Source: Lophium mytilinum (taxonomy: Eukaryota > Ascomycota > Dothideomycetes > Mytilinidiales > Mytilinidiaceae). Taken from it: a stretch of 64,000 bases of DNA. The translations under genes were made by a program, and so were the position numbers. Location of the stretch: the NCBI GenBank assembly GCA_010093605.1, contig MU004192.1, positions 323,774 through 387,773 of the forward strand, read 5' to 3'. Under the pieces are notes generated by a model, which was not told the origin of the DNA, did no database searches, and saw only the letters and a program-made list of their open reading frames with translations. Of this stretch, positions 32,199 through 43,013 are shown piece after piece (position 1 is the stretch's first letter; every line of letters starts with the position of its first letter).

Positions 32199-33463
32199 GC
32201 TCGGACGAAGCTGCGACGAAGTTTCAGACCATGGGGAGCTGCGAGAGTGCGGCGAGGTGGGGTTGGAATCCAACAAGAGTTGGCCCTAGTGTACCTGTAT
32301 CTGTACTTATCCAGCCTGGGCTGTCTGCTCCCACGTGCAATCTAATGCTTGTTCTACCGATGTCAGGTCACAATCGGTGCCCGTCTTCCTGGAGCTCTCA
32401 CACCATCTCGGGCCTGGTGATGTGCAGCGCATCGGAGCTATCTCCCACCAGATCAAAACGAGGGAGGATAAAGCTCAGCTTTGACACCTGAGCAGCCGTC
32501 CTTTGCACCGCAGAGCCACGAGAATGGAAATAGCCTGTGGTTCCCGAGGTCCCTCTGTGACGGCGAGCGGCGCTTACGTATTGGGTGTGCCTTATGCCGT
32601 GTTGTGAAGCACAAGGGTGAGGCTCAAGCGGCTCAACCTGCAGCGCCTCGCCCAAGACAGGCACCAAGGCAGAACCTCGCGCGGCTCGCATTTGCTGCGT
32701 GTTTCATGTTTCACCCCAATCCGCTGGTGGGTATGCGGGCACGCGGGGGACAGAAAAAGCGGTACACCAAACCACCAAAATCGCTTAGGTCAGCGAAATA
32801 CAACTTAAAGTAAAGCAGTCTACAGCCACTACTACTTAGTATATCAGTACAAATTTTAGACTGGTGGATAGAGCTGCTTTTAAAGATTATTTCCATTTGC
32901 TTTCCATATACTGTTGTTTCAGAGCGTTAGGGAGTAATTGTGTTCTAAAAACGATAAGCGGTTTTGGTGTACCGCTTTTTCTGTCCCCCGCGTGGCGGGG
33001 TACGCTGGGATTAGTAGCCAGGAACGAGCGCTCCCGTATGCCAAATCTGAGGTTTAATTTGGGCCTCTAGGCTGGCGCCAGCTGCTGCATATCCGGCTGC
33101 AATGCTCCAGCACTGGACAACGGCAACTCGATAAGATTCTGACACGCACGAGGGGGAGTGGCCATATTCGGTGCATGGTTGTAAGCGTTGTCCAACAGCA
33201 GCACGCGCCGTTGCTATTGATAGCGGGAGCTTTGCCGTAGCGGCGGGTACGCCCATGTTGGAGTGCAGGGTGCTTCGCCTCGTTCACACCCAAAATTGTC
33301 CCCAACTCGATCATCGAATCCTCCAGTAGCCCCATTGCAGGAACATGGAGCGCGTTCCCGTGCCCGGTCTTAAGGACGGCGGGCTGCCCTGGCTCCATTG
33401 GCCTGTTGTCGCAACCTGTTCACTCAATCTTGCTGTTCTGAAGTCACTCTCTGGGACAATGCA
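32199..33463. other. Intergenic region with MITE insertion
   Basis: About 1.26 kb between the SDR and the Ser/Thr-rich membrane protein. Apart from the inverted-repeat element at 32740-32994 I see no gene. Short frames such as 32481-32813 run straight through the element's end and are not credible. Confidence 0.6.
32740..32994. mobile_element. MITE with 32-bp perfect terminal inverted repeats, Tc1/mariner-like
   Basis: Bases 32740-32771 and 32963-32994 are perfect inverted copies (32 of 32), containing GGGGGACAGAAAAAGCGG on the left and its complement on the right. The 255-bp element has an AT-rich interior (about 191 bp) with no open frame worth noting, so it cannot encode a transposase. 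Looking outward, a weaker match (GCGGG/CCCCGC) continues to a TA on each side (32732-32733 and 33001-33002), which would be the target-site duplication of a Tc1/mariner-pogo element. A related non-autonomous element of the type common in Dothideomycetes is my inference from the G-rich termini; the exact family is not identified. Confidence 0.85.
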
Positions 33464-36024
33464 ATGTGGGACAGAACTGTCTTTCTCGCCTTTTATACGA
33501 CCATCGTCGCACAGAGTGTTACTGCCGCTCGTTTCCAACGTATGGACCTCAGCTTGAAGGCACAATATAGGTGCATGCGATCAGTTACTGACTGCGTGTA
33601 GATGGACGCTTTCTCAACACCACACGCCCTGCGACCAGCTCGTCGACGAAGTTCACAACACTTTCATCGACGACGTTGGCGGCCGAAACCTCTTCTCAGC
33701 ATTCTTCCGTCCATGGCCTATCATCTACCCCAGTTTCGCGCGCTGTGGCGGTCTCAACGCCGAGTTCTTCTCCAGTGACGGTCCCGGCTTCCAGTCCCTC
33801 GACTCCGTCTTTGCCAACATTATTGTCGACGCTTTTGGAGACTAAGAGCCCTTCGCAAGGGGTTTCAGTCCTTGCTGTCTCATCTCCCACAGTGTCCTCT
33901 GCTGTGGTAGCGTCGACACCTCGCTCCTCTTTGGAGACTGATGGTCCTGATGGTAGGGCTTCCACTCATTCTCTTCCCTCTCAACCAATCCTGGCCAACC
34001 CTACGCTGGGCACTACTCAGAACGTGGCATCGACGTTGATCCCGATTGTCATCGTTCCAGCACCTACTCCCTCTTCACTCTATCTCTCTGGGTCCTCCAC
34101 TCTTTCAGGCTCTGTAACACCAGATGCTCTGTTCACGAGTGCGATGGTCCCCGTTCCTACTTCTGCGTCAGTGTTGACAATTGATGTTCCAGCGACTCAA
34201 CTTCCTGCTATTATTTCGTGGATCGAATCATATGCACAAGATTCTTCTACCTCAGTAGCCACGACATCTACACAATCATCACTCATACCGAGCTCAGCAT
34301 TCTCGTCAGGAGTTCCAATCGCTTCCACGCCTACTGTCTCTCCACCCGTTCCATTATCATTCCCGACTAGTCTACCCACCGGAGTGAGCCTCTCGAGTGT
34401 TTCAAGTTTCATTCCATTGTTCACGCTGTCGCCAACGCTATCTCTACCATTATCGCCGACGCTAGTCAGCATCCCGACGCCCCTGACTATCCCCACGAGT
34501 TCAGACAGCAATTCACATCAAGACTTTTCATCGACTCCTCTCTTTCCCCTGCCTACACCAACAGCACATTCAGGATTGACTACGTCGCCCTCGTCAATGG
34601 CGGGAATATCAGCCGGTACATCCTTCGCCGGCACAGCGCCATTTTCATCTTTCAGACAACCTTCTACACACCCAGTTCGAACGGATTCGGCATTGTCGGG
34701 AATGGCAAATACTATGACAAATATACTATCACTACCTACCAGCGGGCCTACAGCAGCCCCTTCATTCCCCATATATGGTCAAACAACAGTCGGAAACGTT
34801 GTAACGGCTAAAAATTCGACCAGCACGCCTACGGATTTCCCTTTTATCATTTCTGGTTTAGAGACGAGTTTCCCGACTGCGACTACTCCCATCGGCAGCT
34901 TCTCCCCATCTTCTGCATCTTCGATATTAATTGCGACAGCGCCTACGCCTGGCATACATAATACTGTATATAATACCACCCAACCAACCTTAGCGACTTC
35001 GGGACATCGAGGCTCAATATCTACCTCCGCCAGTACACCCGAATCCATTAATGCCGCTTCCAAAACCCCCTCCACAACTCCGACACACTCTGCCTCGCCC
35101 ACGGGTAATTGCATCCTGGACTCTAATCTCAACTACGTTTGTCTGTCCGCAACCCCCTCGCCAACCTCCTTCATATCTCTCATCTCCACCTCCACCTCAA
35201 GCTCCTCGTCCTCTTTCACAACTACAGCAGCCGCAGCCGGCGGCAACGGCAACAAATCCACCGCCCCGATCTCCAAATCCAGCATCGCCGGCATCGCCGT
35301 CGCCGTCCCCTGCGCCATCATCCTCGCCGTCATCGCCGCCCTCTACCTCCTCCGCCGCCACCACAACCGCGCCCTCGCCCACCGCTCCAGCTCCGGCGTC
35401 TACCCCGAGCTCGCCTACCTCTATGACCCGCCCATGCCCGCACGCATAGGCACGCCGCGAGGTCCCTCCGGCGGTGGTGCCGCCGCAACATCAACAACAA
35501 CCATCACGCGCAAGCCCGTCGGCTCCGGCAGCACCCGCAGCAGCCCCCGCGCTCCCCGCGACTCCGGCAACGCCTTCCTCGCCCGCTACACCCCCGTGCT
35601 CGCCAGCTCCCCGCACTCGCCCGCGCCCTCGCCGCTGCCGCGGAGCCCACACCACGGCCCGCTGGCTGACCCGACGCCGCTGCCGCTGTACTCGGGCGAT
35701 GGGTACGGGTACCACTTCAACGCGAGCGACGACATCCGGCCGCATTTTGGGAGTATGGTAACGTTGACGGGGGGACGCGAGGAGGGGGAGGTGGATGAGG
35801 CGGCGACGCTGTTGGGGGTGCCGAGTGTGGATGGGGCTGTGTGGCCCACCGCCCAGGGGTTGAAGCCGCCGCCGGCGAGGTATGTGCCGGATAGCGAGAT
35901 GGCGGGGCCGTTTGTGCCGGGGGGGAGGTGGGAGGAGGTGGAGTTGGGGGATGAGGGGGTGAGGGCGAAGAGGGGGGTGGAGATGGGGTTTGCGGATCCG
36001 AGGTTGGTGGGGAGGGAGTTTTAG
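33464..36024 (+). CDS. Ser/Thr-rich single-pass cell-surface protein (mucin-like, sensor-type layout)
   Basis: Two exons: 33464-33539 and 33602-36024, giving 832 aa. The long open frame has no ATG near its start (stop at 33589), so I looked upstream: a 25-codon exon (WDRTVFLAFYTTIVAQSVTA, a signal peptide) joins in frame through a 62-nt intron (donor GTATGG, TTACTGACT branch, TAG acceptor). The ectodomain (about 26-580) is almost wholly Ser/Thr/Pro with scattered NxS/T sites and should be heavily O-mannosylated. One transmembrane helix follows at about 585-610 (IAGIAVAVPCAIILAVIAAL) before basic RRHHNR, then a ~220-aa cytoplasmic tail, Pro/Gly-rich with PELAYLYDPP. The layout matches fungal wall-stress or mucin-type sensors (Wsc/Mid2/Msb2), but no WSC domain or known signature exists, so the role is inferred from architecture only. 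Confidence 0.82.
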
Positions 36025-36189
36025 GGGGGAAGAGTTCGAACGCATATGCATGGGTTTGGTGACTTGGAGTTTAGGGGTTTCTGTCGCATTCACAGGCGCT
36101 ACGTCGTTTCCTTTGTTTTTTTTCTGGGCAGGAAAACTGCTTTCTAGTTCGCTTACCTCGTTGTATTAGTACGCTCTGTAGCGTTTGGT

Positions 36190-36800
36190 GGGTGCAGCAT
36201 TTACATTGGGGATTGGGAGGGCTGGAGAGGAATGGCGGTAGGAAGTCGTAGTCGGCCGGGAGCTGCACGCGCGACATGTTGACTAGGACGAAGTGGCCAC
36301 CTTCAGGGTCGGAGTACTGCGGAGAGATGGTGTGTTAGTTGTGACAAAGAGGTAACGTAAAAGGGTACATGTAGGGGCAGTACCGGTAACACCAGCTCGT
36401 CCCACACAGCATTGAACCTCGTCATCTTCCCCCGCATCTCCTTCTTACTTTGTTCCCAAAAATTGTGCTTGTCGGCCTCCTTAAACCTAATTGCTGTCGC
36501 TTCTTGCAGGGGCGACACACTGCTGTAGCAGATTCGTGTATGGGCCCCGGCGATGTACTTAATTAAATTCTCTAGCCTAATTAGCCAGCCTACGCGCGAA
36601 CCCGTCGTGTAGAAGTTCTTCCCAGCGGAGCTAATAGTTAGAGTAAGCTTCTTAATTTCTAGAGAGAGCGTTATAACGCGTATAAAAGGGATATAGTAGA
36701 GGCAGTTATGGACCTTATTACTAAGAATGATAATACTATATTTTATATATTTACCTTATTATCAATGTTTAAAAAAGGTATACCTATTAAAATTAGACTA
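36190..36800 (-). pseudogene. RIP-mutated relic of a kynurenine aminotransferase (Bna3-type) gene
   Basis: Minus-strand reading from about 36750 to 36384 gives IIILSNKVHNCLYYIPFIRV, then SSAGKNFYTTGSRVGWLIRL and HTRICYSSVSPLQEATAIRF, the middle to C-terminal part of a fold-type-I PLP aminotransferase of the kynurenine-oxoglutarate transaminase type. After a 67-nt intron (36317-36383, still GT..AG) it continues YSDPEGGHFVLVNMSRVQLP down to about 36200, then loses homology. No start codon; N-terminal half replaced by stops (TGA TAA TAA). Differences from the expected family sequence are transition-type: D to N and E to K in the S-D-E-V-Y motif, P to L, G to R, V to I. The SDEVY Asp, which holds the PLP ring nitrogen, is Asn here, though the SAGK lysine remains. 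The 3' exon is far less mutated. Function is lost. Confidence 0.75.
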
Positions 36801-37740
36801 GTTTACACTAAACACGCGTCTACATGTCCTTAGACGCTTCGCAGAGGAATTTAGGGTGGAGGGAGGGAGGGAGGGCTGGGGGCGGTAAGTAAGGGGGTGG
36901 GACGGCCCTTACTGTATTGAGTGGTGGAACGCCTCAAAATGACTCGGAGAAGCGGCTGAGGCACTGACCTCAGTCCACCTTACCGCGCCAAGCAGCTACG
37001 CGAACACGATGCTGAGATTATGAGCACAAGCTTTTTGAATATGAAATCATTTTAATCCTGATATGATGGGACAATGATGTCCTAGTAAACCTGTGTTGTA
37101 GGAATATAGTGTTTGGGCCCTAACACGTTTTCTATAGAACATAATTTTCTATGAACATAATTTTTACCTAGCTTACGTAAGCTTGTATTTTTACCTATTA
37201 CCTAAGCCCGCACTTTGGTACCTCTACCGGGGTAGCCCCCCACCGTGCCACCGTGCCACTATGCCACCGTGAGCCACCTGGGGTACCGTGGATTAGCTGG
37301 GCCTAGGTAAACTTTCTGAGATAGGAATTAATAAGAAAATTTCAGCCTAATAGCGTTGGTGTGGCAGTAGATGCAGTATTACCGAGGGAGTAAAAGAGGG
37401 GTACCTGAAGTAATCTTAATATGCCTGTTTTTGAATATAGTATTCCACTAAAACATGGTTTTAGCCCGAATATAATTTTCTTGGTAAACACGTGTTTTTT
37501 ATAAAATGCTACTGAAACTATGCTTTAATAACAGCATATCTTTTTAAACATTATGCTAGTCTGTAGCAAGATATTGATATAATAAACTAACACCAGAATA
37601 CCTAGCAGAACACGTATGTCAACATCATTCAAACATCGTGCTAGCATGATCTTCACGGCAGCACGGTGTTAACATCATATTCGTATACGGGCTTAGCGCG
37701 GTAAGGCACTTAATCCACCCAGGGCTTGATTACTGCGCCA
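36801..37740. other. AT-rich, RIP-like degraded DNA
   Basis: Mostly very AT-rich sequence with frequent TA dinucleotides and no open frame, contiguous with the RIP-mutated pseudogene. It carries G-run and C-run patches (GGGAGGGAGGGAGGG near 36864) and a short CACCGTGC tandem near 37240-37290. It is probably degraded transposon or duplicated gene DNA, but no family is recognisable. Confidence 0.5.
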
Positions 37741-37749
37741 CGCGCGCAC

Positions 37750-37872
37750 ATGGCGAGCACGGCTTCAGCCGCCAGAAACCTGGCGACCTCAGCAACGTCT
37801 TATCTCTCCGCGCGGAACAGCAAAACACCATGGCGCCCGAGGACAGCCATTGTTCTCCACCAGCTGCAACAG
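37750..37872 (+). CDS. Possible orphan first exon or gene fragment
   Basis: ATG at 37750 opens 41 codons with good codon use (MASTASAARNLATSATSYLS ...) ending exactly at CAACAG|GTAATT, a credible splice donor at 37873. I found no exon to join it to before the SUR7/PalI-like gene at 38183, and a link into that gene would replace its first membrane helix. It may be the surviving 5' end of a gene lost next to the RIP region, or chance. No family recognised. Confidence 0.2.
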
Positions 37873-38182
37873 GTAATTACCAGGATCACTGACCAGAGCG
37901 TAACATTAATCAAGATTTATGTTGTGAAGTCGCCGGGCAATTGGGCGTTTGTGCACGTACGTCACGGCGCAAGCTTGGCAACAAGTTGGCACCTGCAGGG
38001 CAGGACTACGTAGGCGCAGGCGTACCACCTGAAATGCCTGTTTTCACTGCAGAAACTGTGCGCCGTCAGGGCATAAGACAGCGCTCGTGTGTGCAATCAC
38101 CGCAGTGCCTGCATCAGCATTGCCTTCGCTTTTCTCACACAATCTATTCAATTTTCTCTCTTCGACCGCTCGGCCTGCAATC

Positions 38183-39011
38183 ATGTTTCGCTGGCTCCAT
38201 TGGATAGGCGTGGCCTGCATCCTCATATCCGCCATTCTGCTCCTTATCACCACGATTTCATCGCCTGTAATTGGAGACATTGGCATTCTGAAAGTCATGC
38301 TCACGAATCAAACACATATCCGCCACTCTTCCGTTACATTCGGCACCTTCGGCCACTGTGTCCTCGATGTGGCTCCAGTCACGTACGGATTCTACTCGCA
38401 GAGCCTCCTACTATGTAAATGACAGGTCTCACTGACATACTCTCTAGGACTGATCAAGACTTCTGCTATCCAAAGGCGATTGGATACAAGCCAGCTGCGA
38501 TCATGTCGCAGATTGACGGCACCAGCTTCAGCCGCGCTGGCACCGATACTGCAGATGCTCTGACTAATGCATTCATCCTGCATCCTGTTGCATGTGGTCT
38601 GGCCTTCATTGCCGGCTTTTGCGCTTTCGGAGGTCTCATTGGAAGCCTTGTCGGCACCATGATTGCGATTGTCGCATGGTTGATCACTGTGGTGGTCATG
38701 GCGATAGATTTCGCAGTTTTCGCCGTAAGTCGAATCCGTCTGCTTGCCCTGTCTATTCTGATAAGGCATGTTGCTAACGCGAATCGTTGACCACGCAGAT
38801 CATCAAAAAGCACGTTAACAGAGACGGCAGCGGGTCACACGCATACTACAGCGTAGGCATGTGGACCTGTCTCGCTGCTATGATCCTGTTGCTTATTGGC
38901 ACCATTATTGTCTTCTTTACATGCTGCACCGAGCGCAGGAGGAAGTCGAGGGGAGCAACGAAAGAGTACAGGGAGAGCAAGCATAGCCACAGGAGACGTA
39001 GCGTAATGTAA
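38183..39011 (+). CDS. SUR7/PalI-family four-helix plasma-membrane protein
   Basis: Three exons: 38183-38382, 38448-38724, 38799-39011 (introns 65 and 74 nt with CACTGAC and GCTAAC branch points), giving 229 aa. Four hydrophobic helices: about 5-27 (WIGVACILISAILLLITTI), two consecutive between about 110 and 160 (ACGLAFIAGFCAFGGLIGSL; MIAIVAWLITVVVMAIDFAV) and 180-202 (TCLAAMILLLIGTIIVFF). The first extracellular loop has the family's FGxFGxCxL...DQDFC cysteine pattern (FGTFGHCVLDVAPVTTDQDF). The basic C-terminal tail (CCTERRRKSRG...HRRRSVM) is cytoplasmic. Relatives include Sur7 (eisosomes) and PalI/Rim9 (pH signalling); short length and lack of a long tail do not decide between these, so I leave it at family level. 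Confidence 0.88.
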
Positions 39012-39441
39012 TGAACTTGCTTGTTACGAGATGACAGCTCGTAGTCTAGTTGAGAGAAAAATATAAACTCAATAATCGAACATGAGTGGTGCTGATCTTG
39101 CTTCCGAGAATTGTGAATGGCTATAAAAGGAGAGAAGAGATCACAGACATATGAGTGAGCCGATGTAGTCTTTGGGATTATAATGCTGTGTATGACCCGT
39201 CGTATGGGGAGTGTCCATAAGAATGAGTCTGTACACTCGTTTATTTCTGCTCGAAATGCTGAACGAAAGGGTATTCAAGGAAACATTTCTAAGCATCTCT
39301 AAACCTACTATGAAATAGTCTGAAGTGATCCCTTACCCAATGCAGTGTTATCTGAGACATTCACTTGTTCGCTATATCCCCGAGCACCCGGATAGGGCTG
39401 TCTCAACCCTTCAGAGGAATCGAAAGACTCGCCGAGCCACA
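39012..39441. other. Intergenic region between convergent genes
   Basis: 430 bp holding the 3' ends of the SUR7/PalI-like gene and the minus-strand F-box gene. AATAAT/ATATAAAC-type AT-rich signals near 39055-39080 could direct polyadenylation of the former. No gene seen. Confidence 0.5.
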
Positions 39442-40911
39442 TTATACGGCTCTGGGGACACCCCAATGAAAAGCCTTACGCAAGTACCGTGGCTCTCCTC
39501 GCATCCGATTCGTCGGATACATCCCCTTCTCCCTCTCAATCGCATTCGGCCTATCACCGAGCAGGACAGCTTCCACATCCCGCGCATCGTTCTCCGTCAA
39601 TTCCACCAGCTGGTCCACCTGTAGTGAGTACGAAAGCCGTGAGAACTCAACACCAGAAAGGCATATTCGACGTGATAGCGCAGTGCAAACCTCCGTCCAG
39701 GTGCCGCCCAACAGCGTGTCCTCGCACAGTCTAAGCTCCTTTAACGTAGGCTGAGCCATAACAAATGCCTCGAAGTGATCGGTGTTGAACGCCCATCTTC
39801 GCAGATCGAAGCGCGTAAGCCTCGGCCACACCTTGTCCGCGAACAGCGACGCAAAGGAGAACATCTCCACCGCCTTCGGATCGCACGACTCGCAGATGAG
39901 CGGCCGTTCGCGGCAGCGCAGTCCGCGGAACTGGTGTTGCCGGGGCCCTTCGAGCATGAGGTGGGTGAGGTGTTTCGCGTTTGCCAACAGCGCCGCGATT
40001 CTGGGAGGGTTGGGAGCGGTGAGGTGGGCTGTTTTGTGGAAGTGGGCGCCGATGGGGAAGCGGATATGTTGGAGGCGCTGGAAAACGGTGGATAGGGCGG
40101 CGTAGTCTGGATCGGAGAGGGTGAAGAAGTCTATTGGTAGTGAATATGGCTGGATGTAGGATGCGCGCTGGCCGCTGCTGTATGCGCAGGGGCCGGTGGT
40201 GCCGCTCAGTCGATGGAATTGGACGGGGGGGCGGGGGATCGAGATGGAGGTGATGGTTGCGGTGCTTTTGGAGACTAGGCGGATGAGGTCGAGAAGGTCG
40301 TTGTAAGGGGTGTACCACCAGTCGTCGCCATAGCCTTCGAAAGTGATGTCGTTGGGTAGCCGGGAGGGTGGCATTACGTATCGTCCTGCCCCAAACCTGT
40401 CTAGAACATGTTGCATGCAATTTGATCCCTCCGGTATTGTGTAGAGGAAGTCTGCAAAGGTTATTTGGCGCAGCTGGGGTAGCGTGGAGAATGTTTGTTC
40501 TAGCAGCCTCTTGTCTTCACCAAGCCGAATACCTCTCTCCTCTAGATAGCGCTGCCGGTACTCTGTGCCGCCAGAAAAGACTTGCTGGTAGAATGGACTG
40601 TTGAGGGGTACTCTTATGGGCTCTAGAGAGACGTATTGCCGGAAATAATCATCAGCTGTACAGTCCATGTAGAAAGAAGCATCGAACACTAATTCGCGAA
40701 CAGAGAGTCGGAAGATGGGGTGTTCTATGATTTGCTTGAACGTATCCAGTGTCTCGCGCCTTCGAGCAAATATGACGCGAGTGATGAGGAACCCGGAGCT
40801 CCAAGCTTTGAAGTCACGGCAGCTAAGACGTGCCTGTTTGATGTCGGGAGGAGAGAGAAAGCTGAAGATGTGCATCCAGAGCTCATTTGGGAGTGGCATT
40901 ACTTCAGCCAT
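39442..40911 (-). CDS. F-box protein (putative SCF substrate receptor)
   Basis: 489 aa from the ATG at 40911; the frame is open a further 24 codons to 40983 but with no ATG there, so either this ATG is the start or a small upstream exon exists (a clean CTCTTGTTTCCAG acceptor precedes 40990). The F-box lies at residues about 4-45: PLPNELWMHIFSFLSPPDIK, then ARLSCRDFKAW. It would bind Skp1 in an SCF ubiquitin ligase. The remainder has leucine-rich segments (LPQLRQITFADFLY; AKHLTHLMLEGP; MAQPTLKELRLCEDTLLGG) like the irregular LRR of the many fungal F-box proteins with unknown substrate. Diverges from SNU23. The antisense frame (39731-40420) is a shadow. Confidence 0.85.
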   Translation of the reverse strand: MAEVMPLPNELWMHIFSFLSPPDIKQARLSCRDFKAWSSGFLITRVIFARRRETLDTFKQIIEHPIFRLSVRELVFDASFYMDCTADDYFRQYVSLEPIRVPLNSPFYQQVFSGGTEYRQRYLEERGIRLGEDKRLLEQTFSTLPQLRQITFADFLYTIPEGSNCMQHVLDRFGAGRYVMPPSRLPNDITFEGYGDDWWYTPYNDLLDLIRLVSKSTATITSISIPRPPVQFHRLSGTTGPCAYSSGQRASYIQPYSLPIDFFTLSDPDYAALSTVFQRLQHIRFPIGAHFHKTAHLTAPNPPRIAALLANAKHLTHLMLEGPRQHQFRGLRCRERPLICESCDPKAVEMFSFASLFADKVWPRLTRFDLRRWAFNTDHFEAFVMAQPTLKELRLCEDTLLGGTWTEVCTALSRRICLSGVEFSRLSYSLQVDQLVELTENDARDVEAVLLGDRPNAIEREKGMYPTNRMRGEPRYLRKAFHWGVPRAV

Positions 40912-41356
40912 TCCATTCGCAGACACAATGGCACCAGACCCGCTCAAGGAATCATGTTCTTTAAGGTGGCTTGACGAGTCCACAGATTGCTGGAAACAAG
41001 AGCTCTACCGCGGTCCGTCAGATGTGTATTTAGAGACTTTGAACGGTGATAGACAGGCTCATTTCCTTAGTATTATTTGCTTTTCGAATAAGCCAGGAAG
41101 TCGAAGACGTAGCGATGACCACGGGGTTATTCAGTTATTAAGACTTCCTTGGTGATTAGCATGCTTGGGAGGGCAGCACAGCCTTGATGGTTGAGGGGTT
41201 GATGGGATTTGTGCACGGATTTGTGCATGCTTATGATTGGCTAGCGTCACTCTTATGAAGCTCCAAGAGCTCCAAAACTTCAAGAATCCCCGCAACACCT
41301 CCGCTCCCTGCGATCGCAACACGAAATCGTCACGCACCCCGAACAACACCTATACG
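40912..41356 (+). promoter_or_regulatory. Divergent promoter region, F-box gene (-) / SNU23 (+)
   Basis: 445 bp between chosen starts. If the F-box gene has an upstream non-coding or small coding exon it would use part of this. No recognisable regulatory motif beyond ordinary AT/CT-rich tracts. Confidence 0.4.
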
Positions 41357-42063
41357 ATGAGCTCCTCAAAACAAGGTGCCTATGGCGCTGCAGGAGGTGC
41401 TCCGGGTGGCGACACCAGCTTCCGCAAGACCTGGGACAAGGACGAATATTCGGCGAAAGGCCGTGATCGCGACGCAAAGGACCGCGAAGAGGGCAAAGCG
41501 CGTTACGAGGCACATCTCGCCGGGAAGAAATATCATCGGCGAGCTTCCACTCCACCAGATGCACGAGATACAGAGGCGCGCGCTGGACGGCTTGATGTCG
41601 CGAGCATGGTGGGCAAGACGACCCTGGTGCCAGCGGGGAGCGCAGTGGGGAAGAGGGGGAAGGGTGCGGGCTTCTACTGCGAAGCCTGCGACCTGACGTT
41701 CAAGGGTGAGTGTGACTTTCTTGCCATACTGAAGAGCACTGCTGATAAGAATAAATAGATAACTTGCAATACGTCGAACATCTCAACAGCAAGCAGCATC
41801 TTGTCAACACTGGACAGACGGGCGAAGTCAAGCGCGCTTCGGTGGAGGAGGTGCACCAGCGACTACTATGGTTGAAGAGGAAGCGGGAGGAGGAGAGCAC
41901 AGAGCAGGTCATTGATCTAGAAGCCAGATTGGAGGTCTCGAAGGAGAGGGAAGACAAAGAGCGGGAGGAGAAGCGGCGGAAACGGAATGAGAAGCGGAGG
42001 AAGACCAAAGATGGTATGGGACATGTCGAAATCAAGGTCGAGAACGATGGGGTTATTTGCTAA
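41357..42063 (+). CDS. SNU23: U4/U6.U5 tri-snRNP protein Snu23 (ZMAT2 orthologue)
   Basis: Two exons, 41357-41705 and 41759-42063 (53-nt intron), giving 217 aa. The frame is open upstream, but MSSSKQGAYGAAGG from the ATG at 41357 is the sensible N-terminus. FRKTWDKDEYSAKGRDRD near 22 is the conserved N-terminal motif of Snu23/ZMAT2. A U1-C-like matrin zinc finger occupies about 108-135 (GFYCEACDLTFKDNLQYVEH, then LNSKQH), with the intron falling inside the finger. A Lys/Arg/Glu coiled-coil (KREEESTEQ...KRRKRNEKRRKTKDG) ends the protein. Snu23 joins the tri-snRNP with Prp38 and acts near the 5' splice site during spliceosome activation. Length and motif order match the family. Confidence 0.92.
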
Positions 42064-43013
42064 AGATTTCTGGATTTCTCTATTGTCTGGGCACGTATTC
42101 GCATCAGTTGGCGTTTACAAGCAGAGCATAGCGTTGGCGCTTCGGCTTCCCTTGGGTATTCTTGAGTTCTGGCGTCTGAAGATAGACCATTAAACTGCAG
42201 ACCATTCCTCTGTTCCGCCTCTTTCCTTCCGGTCTGGTCTCACCTTAGGGGTCACTATTGTCGACGGGTTCCATTAGTGAGATGACTTCAATCTATTAAG
42301 AACTCAAGGATATCTATTTACTATGACAGGAAAGGCCCCATCTCAGTTCGGTCAGTGATGCTTGTTCTAGTCTAACCAAGAAACAAGACCCACAGCAGTC
42401 AACTGGATCGTGGAGGTTTCAAAGTTGGCAAAACTATGACCTAAGAAAAGAGGCAATTCGGTATACTTCACCTTCATCACCTTGCCTGCAAACCTCGCCG
42501 CCACCCATATCGACGTCCATATATTAGAACGCCTACTGGTCAAAATTAGAACGCTTACCGGCTAAAAGAAGCATCGAAACCCATTACTTTCACAGATGGT
42601 TCCGCTGGATCTATGTCATTTCCTTCGTAGTTCGATTTGATACAGTCGGTTTCAAATGCAGACACTTTACACTAGAACACCGGCATAACTCACACCTTTA
42701 TCCTCTCAACCCCCAGAAACCGAAAACTCACTTCATGTACACATTCACTGCCAAGATTCTTCGGAGATAAACTCGGGCCGATCTTAGCGGCCGCGCTAGC
42801 GGCTAAGAGTGGAGCTGATCGAGCCAAAGTAAACAACGGCGCCCTCCACGAACTCACGAACACAACACGCCCCTCGCGCCCACCACCGCGCATCCTCGCA
42901 CCCTCTTTCTTTTAACTTCATGGTCTAGCTCTGCATCGTCGCTCGCTCTCGCTTTTTCGTCCTTCAGGACTTCTTCAATTCTTGAGAGTCGCTCTAGCGC
43001 TCTGCAAACCATC
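42064..43013. other. Intergenic region SNU23 - TOP2
   Basis: 950 bp with the SNU23 3' end and the TOP2 promoter. The last ~300 bp is C/T-rich (CACAACACGCCCCTCGCGCCC) and GC-rich near 42780-42800 (GCGGCCGCGCTAGC), fitting a promoter. Two near-identical phrases (AGAACGCCTACTGGTCAAAA and AGAACGCTTACCGGCTAAAA) occur side by side at about 42527-42566. No gene. Confidence 0.5.

Noticed and set aside
32481-32813. 110-aa plus-strand frame
   Set aside because: It reads through the left end of the MITE and has no independent support.
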